A DNA stretch of 55,695 nt from Planctomycetaceae bacterium (GTDB taxonomy: Bacteria > Planctomycetota > Phycisphaerae > SM23-33), in contig JBDKTA010000070.1 of NCBI GenBank assembly GCA_039680605.1, positions 1-55,695 of the forward strand, in the 5' to 3' direction. The position numbers and the translations under genes are program-made. The notes under the pieces were generated by a model. That model was not told the origin of the DNA, made no database searches, and saw only the letters and a program-made list of their open reading frames with translations. Shown piece after piece: positions 21,511 through 30,049 of the stretch; within the stretch, counting starts at the first letter, position 1, and every line of letters starts with the position of its first letter.

Positions 21511-24456
21511 CTATCCCCCCATGCCGGCGGCCAGTCGCTGCTGTTGCCGGCCTCGCACGTTGGACAGCAGGGTAGCCGCCGCCAGCCGGTCGGTGACGGT
21601 GACATAGTAGGTGTCGCCGGTGACGGTCAGGTTGCCCGGTATCGGCGCCCCGTTCGAGGTTGCCCCTCCGCCGCCGGTTGCCCCGCCGGTTGCCCCGCTT
21701 GCCGATCCGCCGGTGAGCATCCCGGCCAATAGGGCTTGAATCAGGGCAACGATCTTGTTAGAGACCCACGCCGAAAAGCTGGCCCAGTTCTCTTCAATGC
21801 CAGCTTGGATACCGTCTAGCATAGAGCCGCCAACCTTTTTCATGTTGGTTTCCATGTTGCCGAACGCACCGATGATGTCCCGCGATAGCCCCTCGGCGGC
21901 CTTGACCGTTTCGTCGCCCTTGGACTCTACCGAGTTTTTGATATTTTTCATGGCGGTATCGACAACGCCCTCGGCCTCGCCCATGGTATCATCCATGACG
22001 TACTTGGTATTAGCCGCCGTGTTTTCGACCTCAGTCAGCGCCGCTTTCGTGCCGGTTTCCGTTTCCGTTTGCACGCCGGCCACGATGCCCGCCAGCTCTG
22101 CGTTTGTCTCTTGCGCCTGGCTTGCCGTGGTATCGAGCATCGTGGTCAGGTTGCTGGTATAGCCTCCGATGATGCCGGTCAAGCCTTCGTCCAGGCCCAT
22201 CATACCCGACTGCAACAGCGCCCACACCTCATCGGCAGTATCAGCCACCCCGGACAGCGCGCCCATGCGCTGGGTAGCCCACTGCGCCAACAGGCCAGAC
22301 TCTTCCGCGACCTGTAGGGCCATCTGGACAATCGCGTCTTGCCGGGCCTGCTGTTGGGCGGCAAGCTCTGCGGCGCGCTCCGCCTCAAGCGCGGCTCGGC
22401 GGTTGCCTATCTCGGCATTTACCGCCGCCGTTTCGTCGGCCTGTGCGGCGGCGACCTGATCGGCGTGCTCTTGCCATGCTGCCGTGCCGGTGTTGATCAG
22501 CCCCGGCAGCTCGCCCTCGTAGAAATCGGCCTTGAGTTGCGCCGCCCATTCTTTGACCCCCACGTCCGGCGGCTTGGCGTAGCCCATCGCGGTCAGGGCA
22601 GCATACCAGGGCGATTCGACGCCATTCTGAATGATGTCTTGCAGGCGCAAGCCCCATTCGTCCCAAGCGTCGGCAGCCATGCCCATGCGCTCGGCAACTG
22701 TCGTGGCATCGGGCAGGCTGGCCTTGAACTTGTCGGCAATGCCGCCATACGCTGCGCTGGCATCGGCTTCTAGCTGGGCCAGGGCATCAGCGTAATTCTC
22801 TGCCGATTGGCTGGCCTCCCGGTCCATGTTGCGCAGCTCGATAATGCTATTGGCGACCGTCCCGGTTATGGCGAGTTGGATGTCCTTTGCCTTTTGGGCG
22901 GCGTTGTTGTATATCTCAACAGCCTTGCTCGCTATGTCAACCGCGCGGGCATAAGCCACCATTGCGCCGGTTGCGCCGTCCGTGGCTTGCATGGCCTCGG
23001 TGAGCACCCGTGCCCGTGTTTGCTCGAATGAGGCGTAATTTTCAGCCTCACGCCGGCCGTTGTACTCTGCCCGCGTCAGGTTGATGATCTTGTCGGTCAA
23101 GAACTTGGCTTCGTCGGCGCTGTAGCCCATGGCCTGCGCCCACTTGGAAACGGTCGCCTTGTTTTGCAGCGCGGTCAGTGTCATGTCGTCCAGGCCGTCG
23201 ACCATCTCGGCAATCGCTCGCTCCGACTCCGCGATCAGCTCTGGCGCGCCTTCCAGCGCCCAGGCAAAGCCCTCGCCAAACGCCTGGTCAACCTTGTCCA
23301 GAAAGTAGTCCATCTCTTTCTGGGAGTCTTTCAGGCTCTTGACGAACGCATCGTCGGTTGCGCCGGCTTGCGCTTTTGCCAGATCGTACAGCCCCTCTGA
23401 CAACTCGTAGGCTTTCAGGTTGGCCGCCTCAAGCCTGCCGATATACTCAACATAAGAGCTAGAAGATTCTAGGACGGCGATTGCTTCGTCTTGGTGCGCT
23501 TTTTCGTTGTTCTTGATCGCCATGACCAACGCGGCCAGGCCGCCGATGACAATGGCCCCGCCGGCGACGATCGGGTTTGCGGCTATCAGGCCCAGCGCCG
23601 TGCTGATACCGCCGATCGCCGTCGTTACCGGGCCGGCCAGGGCGGCTATCCCGGCGATAGCCATAACGGTTTTCATGACCGGATCGGGTAGGGCGGTGAA
23701 CTTGCCAACTAGATCGCCAACAACCCCGATAAGTTGGGTAGCGATTGGCAATAGCCGTTGCCCGAGCATGGCCGCCGCGTTTTCAAGCTCCGCCTTGGCG
23801 ATGCGCGTAGAGTTTGCCAGGCCGTCAGACGTGCGGGCAAAGTCACCCTGTGCGTTTTTCGTCTGTTGCAGGATCAGGCTGTAACGGGCCTGGACAGCTA
23901 TCTGCGCCGACATCTCCTGTCCGGCCTTGATTAGCCCCAAGCGCAGCGCCTCAGCCTGCACGACGGCTTGATTGATGTTGACGCCAAGGGTGCGCAGTGG
24001 CTCGACTTCGCCAACCAGGCCAGATCGCAGCTTTTCCAGGGCAAGGCCGGGATCGATGTTGTTGAACGATGCCAGGTCGCCGGCAAGCTCTACTAACCCC
24101 TTGCTCATCTTGGCCGATTCTTCTTGGGCCATGCCCATCGAGGTAAACAGGTTGCCGAACGTGCCCGCCGCCTCAAGCGCCTGGCGGCTGCTCTGGCCAA
24201 ACGCCTGCGCCGATGCCTTGGCCCACGACTGGACAGAATCGGCGGCGTCGCCGAAAACAACGTCCACCTTATTCATGCTCTCGGACAGGTCCGACGCCAT
24301 TTTGACCGATGCCGTGCCAAGTGCGACGATCGGCAAGGTGACGGCGGCGGTTAGCTTTGTGCCAACCTCCGTCATTTTCTTGCCGACAGCAGTCAGCACC
24401 TTCGACGCCTTGTCGGATGCCGTTATTTCGATTTGGATCGTGTTTCTAGTCGGCAT
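21511..24456 (-). CDS. Tape measure protein
   Basis: 981 residues, Ala/Gln-rich and mostly helical, with a hydrophobic central stretch (about 240-310, VMKTVMAIAGIAALAGPVTTAIGG) and phage tail-tape repeats of the MKMASDLSESMNKV type near residue 50. At about 1.5 angstrom per residue it predicts a tail near 150 nm. Starts at TAATG overlap with the frameshifted chaperone. It sets tail length and helps DNA ejection. Confidence 0.9.
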   Translation of the reverse strand: MPTRNTIQIEITASDKASKVLTAVGKKMTEVGTKLTAAVTLPIVALGTASVKMASDLSESMNKVDVVFGDAADSVQSWAKASAQAFGQSSRQALEAAGTFGNLFTSMGMAQEESAKMSKGLVELAGDLASFNNIDPGLALEKLRSGLVGEVEPLRTLGVNINQAVVQAEALRLGLIKAGQEMSAQIAVQARYSLILQQTKNAQGDFARTSDGLANSTRIAKAELENAAAMLGQRLLPIATQLIGVVGDLVGKFTALPDPVMKTVMAIAGIAALAGPVTTAIGGISTALGLIAANPIVAGGAIVIGGLAALVMAIKNNEKAHQDEAIAVLESSSSYVEYIGRLEAANLKAYELSEGLYDLAKAQAGATDDAFVKSLKDSQKEMDYFLDKVDQAFGEGFAWALEGAPELIAESERAIAEMVDGLDDMTLTALQNKATVSKWAQAMGYSADEAKFLTDKIINLTRAEYNGRREAENYASFEQTRARVLTEAMQATDGATGAMVAYARAVDIASKAVEIYNNAAQKAKDIQLAITGTVANSIIELRNMDREASQSAENYADALAQLEADASAAYGGIADKFKASLPDATTVAERMGMAADAWDEWGLRLQDIIQNGVESPWYAALTAMGYAKPPDVGVKEWAAQLKADFYEGELPGLINTGTAAWQEHADQVAAAQADETAAVNAEIGNRRAALEAERAAELAAQQQARQDAIVQMALQVAEESGLLAQWATQRMGALSGVADTADEVWALLQSGMMGLDEGLTGIIGGYTSNLTTMLDTTASQAQETNAELAGIVAGVQTETETGTKAALTEVENTAANTKYVMDDTMGEAEGVVDTAMKNIKNSVESKGDETVKAAEGLSRDIIGAFGNMETNMKKVGGSMLDGIQAGIEENWASFSAWVSNKIVALIQALLAGMLTGGSASGATGGATGGGGATSNGAPIPGNLTVTGDTYYVTVTDRLAAATLLSNVRGRQQQRLAAGMGG

Positions 24457-24916
24457 TATCTACGTCCAGCCTCGTTCTCTTTCGCCATGCACTCCAGGTG
24501 CGCCTGGATACGGCTCCAGTCCTCTTCGTCGAGCTGGGAGGGCAGGCAGTGATACACGTCACGGCACAGCCTATATTCCACATACTCCCACGGCGGCTGG
24601 CCGACGCCTGTCCATAGGTATTCGGCCAGCCGCTGCTTTAGTTTTTTGTGGTGCCTGTCAGCGCGTCATTGATGAAGGTGATCTCGTCTGCGGTCAGCAG
24701 CTCAAAGACGCCCGGATCGTCCTTTGGTTGTGGCAATGGGCTACCTTCGTCGTCAACCCAGTTCCAACCCAGGACGATGCGGGCCAGCGACTCATTGCCG
24801 CCGATGCCTGCCATCTCTCGCGCTTCCTTGACCGTCGGCTTGCGGACCTCAACCCAGGAGTCATCGCCCTGGATCGCCGCGCTAACCAAGCGCTTGACAT
24901 TTTGCCGCTTTGGCAT
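24456..24916 (-). CDS. Tail assembly chaperone, -1 frameshift product (G-T)
   Basis: Ribosomes that slip -1 at A AAA AAC (24647-24641) continue from the G protein into the overlapping T frame and end at 24456-24458, giving about 153 residues. The T part adds 61 residues (LKQRLAEYLWTGVGQPPWEYV and on). Long-tailed phages use the G:GT ratio to coat the tape measure during tail assembly. The T frame has no start codon of its own at the right place and ends in TAATG with the tape measure gene. Confidence 0.85.
24638..24916 (-). CDS. Tail assembly chaperone G
   Basis: 92 residues (PKRQNVKRLVSAAIQGDDSWVEVRKPTVKEAREMAG ...). It lies between the major tail protein and the tape measure, where G is expected. 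It stops at TAA immediately after the slippery heptamer. RBS GGAAAGGAACGC precedes the ATG. Confidence 0.82.
   Translation of the reverse strand: MPKRQNVKRLVSAAIQGDDSWVEVRKPTVKEAREMAGIGGNESLARIVLGWNWVDDEGSPLPQPKDDPGVFELLTADEITFINDALTGTTKN
24641..24647 (-). other. -1 ribosomal frameshift site A AAA AAC
   Basis: The heptamer fits X XXY YYZ in the zero frame (ACA AAA AAC TAA). Slipping opens a 61-codon frame that reaches exactly the tape measure start. A GC-rich region follows (GCAGCGGCTGGCC ... GGCCAGCCGCC, about 24634-24597) that can form a stem. Confidence 0.88.
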
Positions 24917-24937
24917 GTGCGTTCCTTTCCCGCTGCC

Positions 24938-25393
24938 TTACGTGGTCAGCGTCTTGTGGGTGATCGTGCCGTACACGGTGAACCCGCCCATGATCGGGCC
25001 GGCTTCGCCCGCGTTGCCCGGCGGATACTTGAACGTCTTGAGCACGCCGTCAACGGTGTACTCTTCGTCGCCCACGTCGCCGCCGCCCGGACTCCAGGCC
25101 ACACAGATGTCCGCACCACAGCCCACCGACTCAAAGATCGCCTGTGCCTGCTCATAGGCTTCGGTGTTCTGCTCGGTGTAGACGATGTTGAACGCCACGT
25201 TGGACGGCTGAATCTTGCCGGCCTTGACGATGGCCCGCAGGCCGTCGAACGTGTACGTTTCGCCGGTCATCCGTTCGGTATCGCCCGGATCGACGGCGTT
25301 GGTCGAGCCGCTGATGTTCGTCCAGGTCAGGCAGTCGGTTGACACCCGGACCCGCAGGCAGCTCATGGGCAGAGCATTGTTAGTTTGTGCCAT
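24938..25393 (-). CDS. Major tail protein (tail tube)
   Basis: 151 residues, beta-rich, with WTNISGSTNAVDPGDTERMTGETYTFDG wording typical of siphoviral tube proteins (ISG...G.R...). It sits immediately upstream of the G/T chaperones, its usual place. Forms the hexameric rings of the tail tube. Assignment is by size, pattern and order. Confidence 0.72.
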   Translation of the reverse strand: MAQTNNALPMSCLRVRVSTDCLTWTNISGSTNAVDPGDTERMTGETYTFDGLRAIVKAGKIQPSNVAFNIVYTEQNTEAYEQAQAIFESVGCGADICVAWSPGGGDVGDEEYTVDGVLKTFKYPPGNAGEAGPIMGGFTVYGTITHKTLTT

Positions 25394-25796
25394 CTTTTAC
25401 CTCCGTAACTTTGGCTTTCCGTGCCCTTGATTTCTTTTTCTTGTCGCACCCGTCGCAGTCCTCTTTCACTTTGTACGGGTCTTTCAGATACCAGCCCTCG
25501 GGGGCCGGGTATTGCAGCAGGTCTTTCGCTTCTTTCTGCCACTGTTGGACCTGTTCGGGAAACTCGTATGCCGCCGGGTCCACCTCCGCCGCGTCTGCCA
25601 GCGTCTCGACCCCCAGGATCGGCTGGCGGTCATTCCAGACCGGCAGATCGCGCAATGGCGGCGCGGCGACCTCGGCGATCTTGCCCAGCTTCAGTAGGAT
25701 CGGGATCGCCTTTTGGCTGATGCGATGCCCCGGAAACAGCTCGCCCCGCCTGATCCCAATGTCCAGATCCGATAACGCCCGGTACAGCATGGGCAT
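25380..25796 (-). CDS. Hypothetical protein between tail terminator and tube
   Basis: 138 residues: N-terminal PMLYRALSDLDIGIRRGELFPGHRISQKAI, Trp/Pro-rich middle, and a basic end with CDGCDKKKKSRARKAKV. GAGGGGGTGG precedes ATG 25796. Its place suggests a head-tail joining role; no family recognised. Confidence 0.5.
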   Translation of the reverse strand: MPMLYRALSDLDIGIRRGELFPGHRISQKAIPILLKLGKIAEVAAPPLRDLPVWNDRQPILGVETLADAAEVDPAAYEFPEQVQQWQKEAKDLLQYPAPEGWYLKDPYKVKEDCDGCDKKKKSRARKAKVTEVKDGTN

Positions 25797-25809
25797 GACC
25801 ACCCCCTCT

Positions 25810-26295
25810 CTAAAAGACCACCAAATTGAGCGTGAACCGCGCGCCCATGTAACCGACGCCGCCATAGTCGAATATCACCCGCTGCCACGACCAACGGAAG
25901 GAGCGGATCGGCCCTTTCGTCGCCCCGGCCACGGTCAGGCCGAACAGCGGGCAATCCAGCGTCTCCAGAATGTCCTCGATCTGGTCAATCGCCGTCACCA
26001 GCCGGGCCATGTCCTCGCCGATGTTTGACCGCTGATTGGCGTACACGTCGGCCAGAATCGTGTATTCCTTCTGGCGGTGCTTGACGTTGCCCGTCGCCAG
26101 GTCGGTGAATGCCGTCCGGTCGGTTGCCTGGCCCCGGTCGGTGCCGGTGTTGGCATCGGGATAGACTTGCAGCATCGGCGTATCATGGATGCCCTCTGTC
26201 AACTCGTCAAAGGTCTGCGAGCGAACCAGGCTGGCCGCCGCGCTCAGTGTCGTCTCTACCGCGTCAACGATCTGATGGACTGTTACCGTTGCCAT
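25810..26295 (-). CDS. Putative tail terminator/neck protein
   Basis: 161 residues (VHQIVDAVETTLSAAASLVR ... QKEYTILADVYANQRSNIGEDMARLVTAIDQIEDIL), the pattern of gpU-like or tail-completion proteins. It starts in TAATG overlap with the connector gene. It would cap the tube and join it to the neck. Confidence 0.6.
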   Translation of the reverse strand: MATVTVHQIVDAVETTLSAAASLVRSQTFDELTEGIHDTPMLQVYPDANTGTDRGQATDRTAFTDLATGNVKHRQKEYTILADVYANQRSNIGEDMARLVTAIDQIEDILETLDCPLFGLTVAGATKGPIRSFRWSWQRVIFDYGGVGYMGARFTLNLVVF

Positions 26296-26924
26296 TATCG
26301 CCGCCCCACCGACGGCCGGATCAGCCGCCCTTCGATCAGGATTAGTTTGACCTCGGGGTCCATCGCCGCCCGGTATAGCAGCATCCCCAGCTCGCCGCTT
26401 GCCAGCACGTCAGACCACGCCGATTGCCCGCGCTTGTAGGCTCTGGCCGCAAGGACAATGGTTGCTTCGCGGACCATAGCCGGCACGGTGACGGCGTTGC
26501 CCCACTTGGCGGTCACTTCGACATTGGGGTAGCCGCCGGCATAGTACCAGGTCGAATAATCGCCGTTTTCGTCCATCCGCAGGGCGGTGTAGGGCGTGAC
26601 GTTGTACTCGGGCCGCCGCCTGTCGCCGGTCGCTTTGAGATAGTCGGCCGCGGCCAGTGTGGCATAGGTGTCGGTCGCCGATGTCTTGAGCCGGACCTGT
26701 GTCACCTCTACACACTCATCGATCCGCTGCCACTCCGAGCCACTTCCGGGGTAGATGCGCGCCGAGGCGATGGTATCGGCGACAAAGCCGTCAGGCCGCT
26801 GGCATACGGCGTCTATCACCTCTGAGGCGGCGTCGATGATGAATTGGATCGCGGGATCGTCCAGGGTTGACGTTTTGTCTATCGCCGCCCTGAATGTTGC
26901 AACATCGACATAGCTACTTGACAT
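26295..26924 (-). CDS. Head-tail connector (gp6-like)
   Basis: 209 residues opening SSSYVDVATFRAAIDKTSTLDDPAIQFIIDAASEVIDAVCQR, the helical start of phage gp6/gp15-type adaptor proteins, then a beta region. GGAG (26939-26936) fits ATG 26924. It is split from the upstream structural genes by the inserted endonuclease gene at 26969. Confidence 0.72.
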   Translation of the reverse strand: MSSSYVDVATFRAAIDKTSTLDDPAIQFIIDAASEVIDAVCQRPDGFVADTIASARIYPGSGSEWQRIDECVEVTQVRLKTSATDTYATLAAADYLKATGDRRRPEYNVTPYTALRMDENGDYSTWYYAGGYPNVEVTAKWGNAVTVPAMVREATIVLAARAYKRGQSAWSDVLASGELGMLLYRAAMDPEVKLILIEGRLIRPSVGRR

Positions 26925-26950
26925 TACACACTCTCCGTGTTGTACTGCCA
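26922..26950 (+). promoter_or_regulatory. Weak candidate promoter of endonuclease gene 3
   Basis: TTGACA (26922-26927), 17 bases, TGTACT (26945-26950, 4 of 6 matches). It overlaps the start of the connector gene on the other strand. The predicted start (about 26957) would fall in the AGGAG ribosome site, leaving almost no leader, so this promoter is doubtful. Confidence 0.4.
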
Positions 26951-26968
26951 ATCTATAGGAGAACTAAC

Positions 26969-27916
26969 ATGAGCCGCACCGCGACGACAGCTATTTGTGA
27001 ATATTGCCATCAGCCATACAGTCTTCCCCAATGCAAGGTTGGCAAGCAACGATATTGCTCCCAGTCTTGCCGTGCCAAAGGGAGCCCCCCTCCCGGTATC
27101 CCCCAACCTAAAGAGAAGATTGCCAAGACTTGCCAATATTGCGGCAAGGAGTTTTTTGTCCATCAATACCGCGCTGATACAGCTAAGTATTGCAGCCGTT
27201 CGTGTCAACGGAGATCGCATCCGACGTACAACAGGACCCCGGATGCCATTCGCGCCGAGATTATTATTGCATATCGGGCGGGCGCTAATTCCCCGCAACT
27301 TGCGACTCAATACAATTGCGCGATAACCACAGTGTGCCAGATATTGAAACAGGCAGGCGTGAAATGCAGGCCCCAGATGGGAGGCTCTCTCCATACGCCA
27401 AAGGCCCGTGAAAGACAGCGACAGAACATGCCACGCGGCAAGGATCATCCCAACCACAAGGAGGTGCCAATTGGGGAGATTGTCACCAAATATTTGGCGG
27501 GAGTATCTACCCCCAAGATAGCCAGTGATTACGGCGTATCCGCCATATTTGTGGCGCGCAGGCTGGAAGCTGCCGGCATAGAACGCAGGCGCCCCGGCTA
27601 TCCCCATTGGTGTACCTGTCAAGATGGGCACGTTGCCCAATCCCACCTTGAACAAGCCATTGATGATTGGCTTTCCGGTTGCGGCATTGCCCATGAACTG
27701 CATCCCCTGTGCCCCTGGCCCGGCAAGAATCGCGCTGATTTCCTGGTCAATGGCACGTACATTGAAGTCTGGGGCCTGGAAGGCAATAAGCGTTATGATG
27801 CCAACCGCCTCAAGAAACTTGCAAAGTATCGAGAACACAACGCGCCGCTGATTCAAATCTTTCCTCATCATATTCTTGACGGTGATCTATCAACCGTCCT
27901 ACAGACTCTCCTATAA
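26969..27916 (+). CDS. Zinc-finger/Vsr-type homing endonuclease 3
   Basis: 315 residues: two treble-clef zinc fingers (CEYCHQPYS ... CSQSC and CQYCGKEFF ... CSRSC), a helix-turn-helix region with repeats (QLATQYNCAITTVCQIL; KIASDYGVSAIFVARRL), and a C-terminal Vsr-like nuclease (SHLEQAIDDWLSG ... NRADFLVNGTYIEVWG). The E-D-x-E set fits the EDxHD/PD-(D/E)XK homing type. It lies on the plus strand inside the leftward late operon, as a mobile insertion would. AGGAG lies 8 bases before ATG 26969. Confidence 0.8.
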   Translation: MSRTATTAICEYCHQPYSLPQCKVGKQRYCSQSCRAKGSPPPGIPQPKEKIAKTCQYCGKEFFVHQYRADTAKYCSRSCQRRSHPTYNRTPDAIRAEIIIAYRAGANSPQLATQYNCAITTVCQILKQAGVKCRPQMGGSLHTPKARERQRQNMPRGKDHPNHKEVPIGEIVTKYLAGVSTPKIASDYGVSAIFVARRLEAAGIERRRPGYPHWCTCQDGHVAQSHLEQAIDDWLSGCGIAHELHPLCPWPGKNRADFLVNGTYIEVWGLEGNKRYDANRLKKLAKYREHNAPLIQIFPHHILDGDLSTVLQTLL

Positions 27917-27984
27917 ACAAAAATGCCGCCTCCCGGCAGGCTCTAGGCTCTGCCAGTTGGCGGCGTTCCTCTCGGACTGCCGTT
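27917..27984 (-). terminator. Hairpin-terminator module 1 (shared with 47141-47204)
   Basis: Leftward RNA: AACGGCAGTCC-GAGA-GGAACGCC (27984-27962) forms a stem with a 2x2 inner loop. It is followed by GCCGCC...CTGGCAG...CTGCC...GGCGGC (27964-27925) and ATTTTTGTTT, an intrinsic terminator. The first stem's 3' arm shares three bases with the terminator's 5' arm. Identical 11- and 8-base blocks with a 4-base gap occur at 47204-47182. It follows the stop of the gene at 27993. Confidence 0.72.
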
Positions 27985-27992
27985 GTTGTCGG

Positions 27993-29027
27993 TTACGCCG
28001 TGATGCGCGTCACCGTCTGCCCTAGATTGAACTCGCCTTCGCTCACTACCGTATCGGCCCCGGCGGCGATGCCCGTTTTCACCTGCCACACCCGCCCGGC
28101 CCGAGGCGGGATTCCGGTCTGCGACTTGTTGACCACAATGGTGATGTTGCCCGCTACTGCATCGGTGACGGTCAGCGTCGCGTTGACCCCGACGCCCACC
28201 GCGCCGTTAATGTACTGCAAGCCGGCGGTCTCTTCGACCTGCAAGAATGACGCGGTATCGGCCTCCGTCGCCGGGTCGTCTTTCACGCCGAACCATAGCG
28301 ACGTGCGGCCTACCAGCGAGCCCAGGCCGCTGATATTGATCGTCCAGGTCGTATAGGGCCGGACGGTGATCCGCCCGCCGGCAATGACAGATACCACCGT
28401 GATCGTCGTGGCCGCACTCAACCAGTTGCGCAGCGCCTCAAGGCTGTCGGTCGTGTTGTTGTAGGTCGCGCCCGCCGTCGTGGCGTTGATCTCTGCCAGC
28501 GTCGCGGCGTCTGTCGTCATGCCCGCCAGCGCGCCCAGCCAATCGGCAAGCGAGGTGATCCCGGCAAAATAGGCGTTGGCTACGATGGCCGCCACGATCT
28601 CGTTTACGGCACTGAGAGCCAATTCGTCGGCGCCTATGGCATCGGTCGCGATGGCGTTGTTGGTGATGACACTGTTGTTGATCGCCGATACCGTGCAGGC
28701 CGCGTCAATTTCGGCGGCGTGGACAAACACCAGGGCAAAGCCGCTGCACCATTGCCCGCCTAGCGCATCCTCCCATTTGACCATGATGCGCCCGCCCGCC
28801 GCCGCTGCCGTCGTTTCAGCCGCAGACAGCACGACTTCGACCTGCGCCCCGGCAGCCGGGCTGACCGTCGGCAGGTTATCACAGTTTGCCCAGCCGCCGC
28901 CGTTGATCGACCGCTGAAAATCGCCAAGCGCCAGGGTTGGCGGCGTTTGCAGCAGTTTTGTGTCCGCTATCTGGTACAGGCAAACGCCAAAGGTGAAGGT
29001 TGACCCGGCAATCGCAACAGTTGACAT
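27993..29027 (-). CDS. Structural protein, fibre/baseplate-like
   Basis: 344 residues. N-terminal part (STVAIAGSTFTFGVCLYQIADTK) is followed by low-complexity Ala/Thr/Ile helices (NNSVITNNAIATDAIGADELALSAVNEIVAAI), as in trimeric fibres, and an Ig-like domain (WTINISGLGSLVGRTSLWFGVKDD). Probably a virion surface or fibre protein. ATG 29027 has a nearby GGAG-poor site; assignment by pattern. Confidence 0.55.
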   Translation of the reverse strand: MSTVAIAGSTFTFGVCLYQIADTKLLQTPPTLALGDFQRSINGGGWANCDNLPTVSPAAGAQVEVVLSAAETTAAAAGGRIMVKWEDALGGQWCSGFALVFVHAAEIDAACTVSAINNSVITNNAIATDAIGADELALSAVNEIVAAIVANAYFAGITSLADWLGALAGMTTDAATLAEINATTAGATYNNTTDSLEALRNWLSAATTITVVSVIAGGRITVRPYTTWTINISGLGSLVGRTSLWFGVKDDPATEADTASFLQVEETAGLQYINGAVGVGVNATLTVTDAVAGNITIVVNKSQTGIPPRAGRVWQVKTGIAAGADTVVSEGEFNLGQTVTRITA

Positions 29028-29031
29028 GGCT

Positions 29032-29304
29032 CTACACAAACGCCCCAATCAGCTTGTAGATTGCATTGCGGCTTGACGTGGTGACGACGCTATCAGGCAG
29101 CGCGGCCAAGACAGCACACAGCGCCTCAAAGTCGGCCTGGGTGTAGCCTTCCGGCCACTCGAAACCGGCCAGCGCCGCAACGCCCAGCGCCCCGAACCGC
29201 TCGCCCACGCGGTCGATCAGGTCGTGGATCTCCGCCAGGTCCTCTTTGATCCGGTTGACATCGTTGACCGTCTGATAGACCAGATACGTTCCTTGTACGC
29301 TCAT
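29032..29304 (-). CDS. Small structural-operon protein
   Basis: 90 residues with a helical middle (DVNRIKEDLAEIHDLIDRVGERFG). AGGAGGTAACGA is a strong ribosome site. The stop is 4 bases from the next start. Function unknown; could be a fibre chaperone or trimerisation partner. Confidence 0.5.
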   Translation of the reverse strand: MSVQGTYLVYQTVNDVNRIKEDLAEIHDLIDRVGERFGALGVAALAGFEWPEGYTQADFEALCAVLAALPDSVVTTSSRNAIYKLIGAFV

Positions 29305-29314
29305 TCGTTACCTC

Positions 29315-30049
29315 CTAAACGTCCGACCATCCAGCCGGCCCGCCTACTATCATCTGCCCGCCCCAGGTCGGCTCACCGGCCCCTTTGAACGTGCCATCAT
29401 TGCCCCCCGCCGATTCGTCGTCCAGGGCAACCCCCGCGCCGCCCTCGGTGCGGCCATTCCAACAGGCAACCGTCCAGGTGGCGGCGCTCAGTGGTTTGTG
29501 AAACGTGCCGGCGGCGTACAGGGCCGCCACGTTGATGATGCCCGGCGCTATCCCTATCGCCGCCAGTTGCCCATTCCAGCAGTACGCGTCGCTGTTGCCA
29601 CGCCCGATTTGGTTATAGACTAGATTGCCGACGGCAACACCAAGCGGAGCCGCCGTCACGTCTACTCCGTTTCTAAACACTGTCATCGTCGCCGGACCAA
29701 CCGGACAGACGGCGGCAAGGTGAGTCCAGGTCAGCGCCGCGCTGGCATTCGATTGAGCAGCACCGCCGAACGCATTGTAAATCAGGTTGCCGGCAGACAT
29801 CGCCAGTATAGGTCCGGCCGCTCCGTTTTTCCCAATCACCACGTCCCAGTTCCAGGCAGCGGTCCGTTTTGTCCAGGCCACGATGGTAAACGGCGGCGCG
29901 ATGGTGATACCGGCCAGCGAGATATAGTCATTTGCGCCGTCGAATGTCAGGTAGTAGCAGGGAAGAACAGGCGCCGCCCCGCCATACGCCCCGCTGATTT
30001 CCAGGTCAGAGCCGAACACGAGCGGCTGAGTGTGGCGCAAGATGATCAT
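29315..30049 (-). CDS. LamG/concanavalin-like adhesin
   Basis: 244 residues. The core (YLTFDGANDYISLAGITIAPPFTIVAWTKR ... WTHLAAVC ... MTVFRNGVDVTAAP ... NQIGRG ... FWNGQLAAIGI-like) is a laminin-G/concanavalin fold that binds glycans. It begins in ATGA overlap with the glycosyltransferase at 30046, tying a sugar-binding virion protein to the glycan block. Likely a decoration or receptor-binding protein. Confidence 0.75.
   Translation of the reverse strand: MIILRHTQPLVFGSDLEISGAYGGAAPVLPCYYLTFDGANDYISLAGITIAPPFTIVAWTKRTAAWNWDVVIGKNGAAGPILAMSAGNLIYNAFGGAAQSNASAALTWTHLAAVCPVGPATMTVFRNGVDVTAAPLGVAVGNLVYNQIGRGNSDAYCWNGQLAAIGIAPGIINVAALYAAGTFHKPLSAATWTVACWNGRTEGGAGVALDDESAGGNDGTFKGAGEPTWGGQMIVGGPAGWSDV

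Noticed and set aside
23972-25342. A 456-codon plus-strand open frame opposite tail genes
   Set aside because: The minus strand here holds the major tail protein, the frameshifted chaperone and the tape measure. The plus frame has low-complexity composition and no motif.
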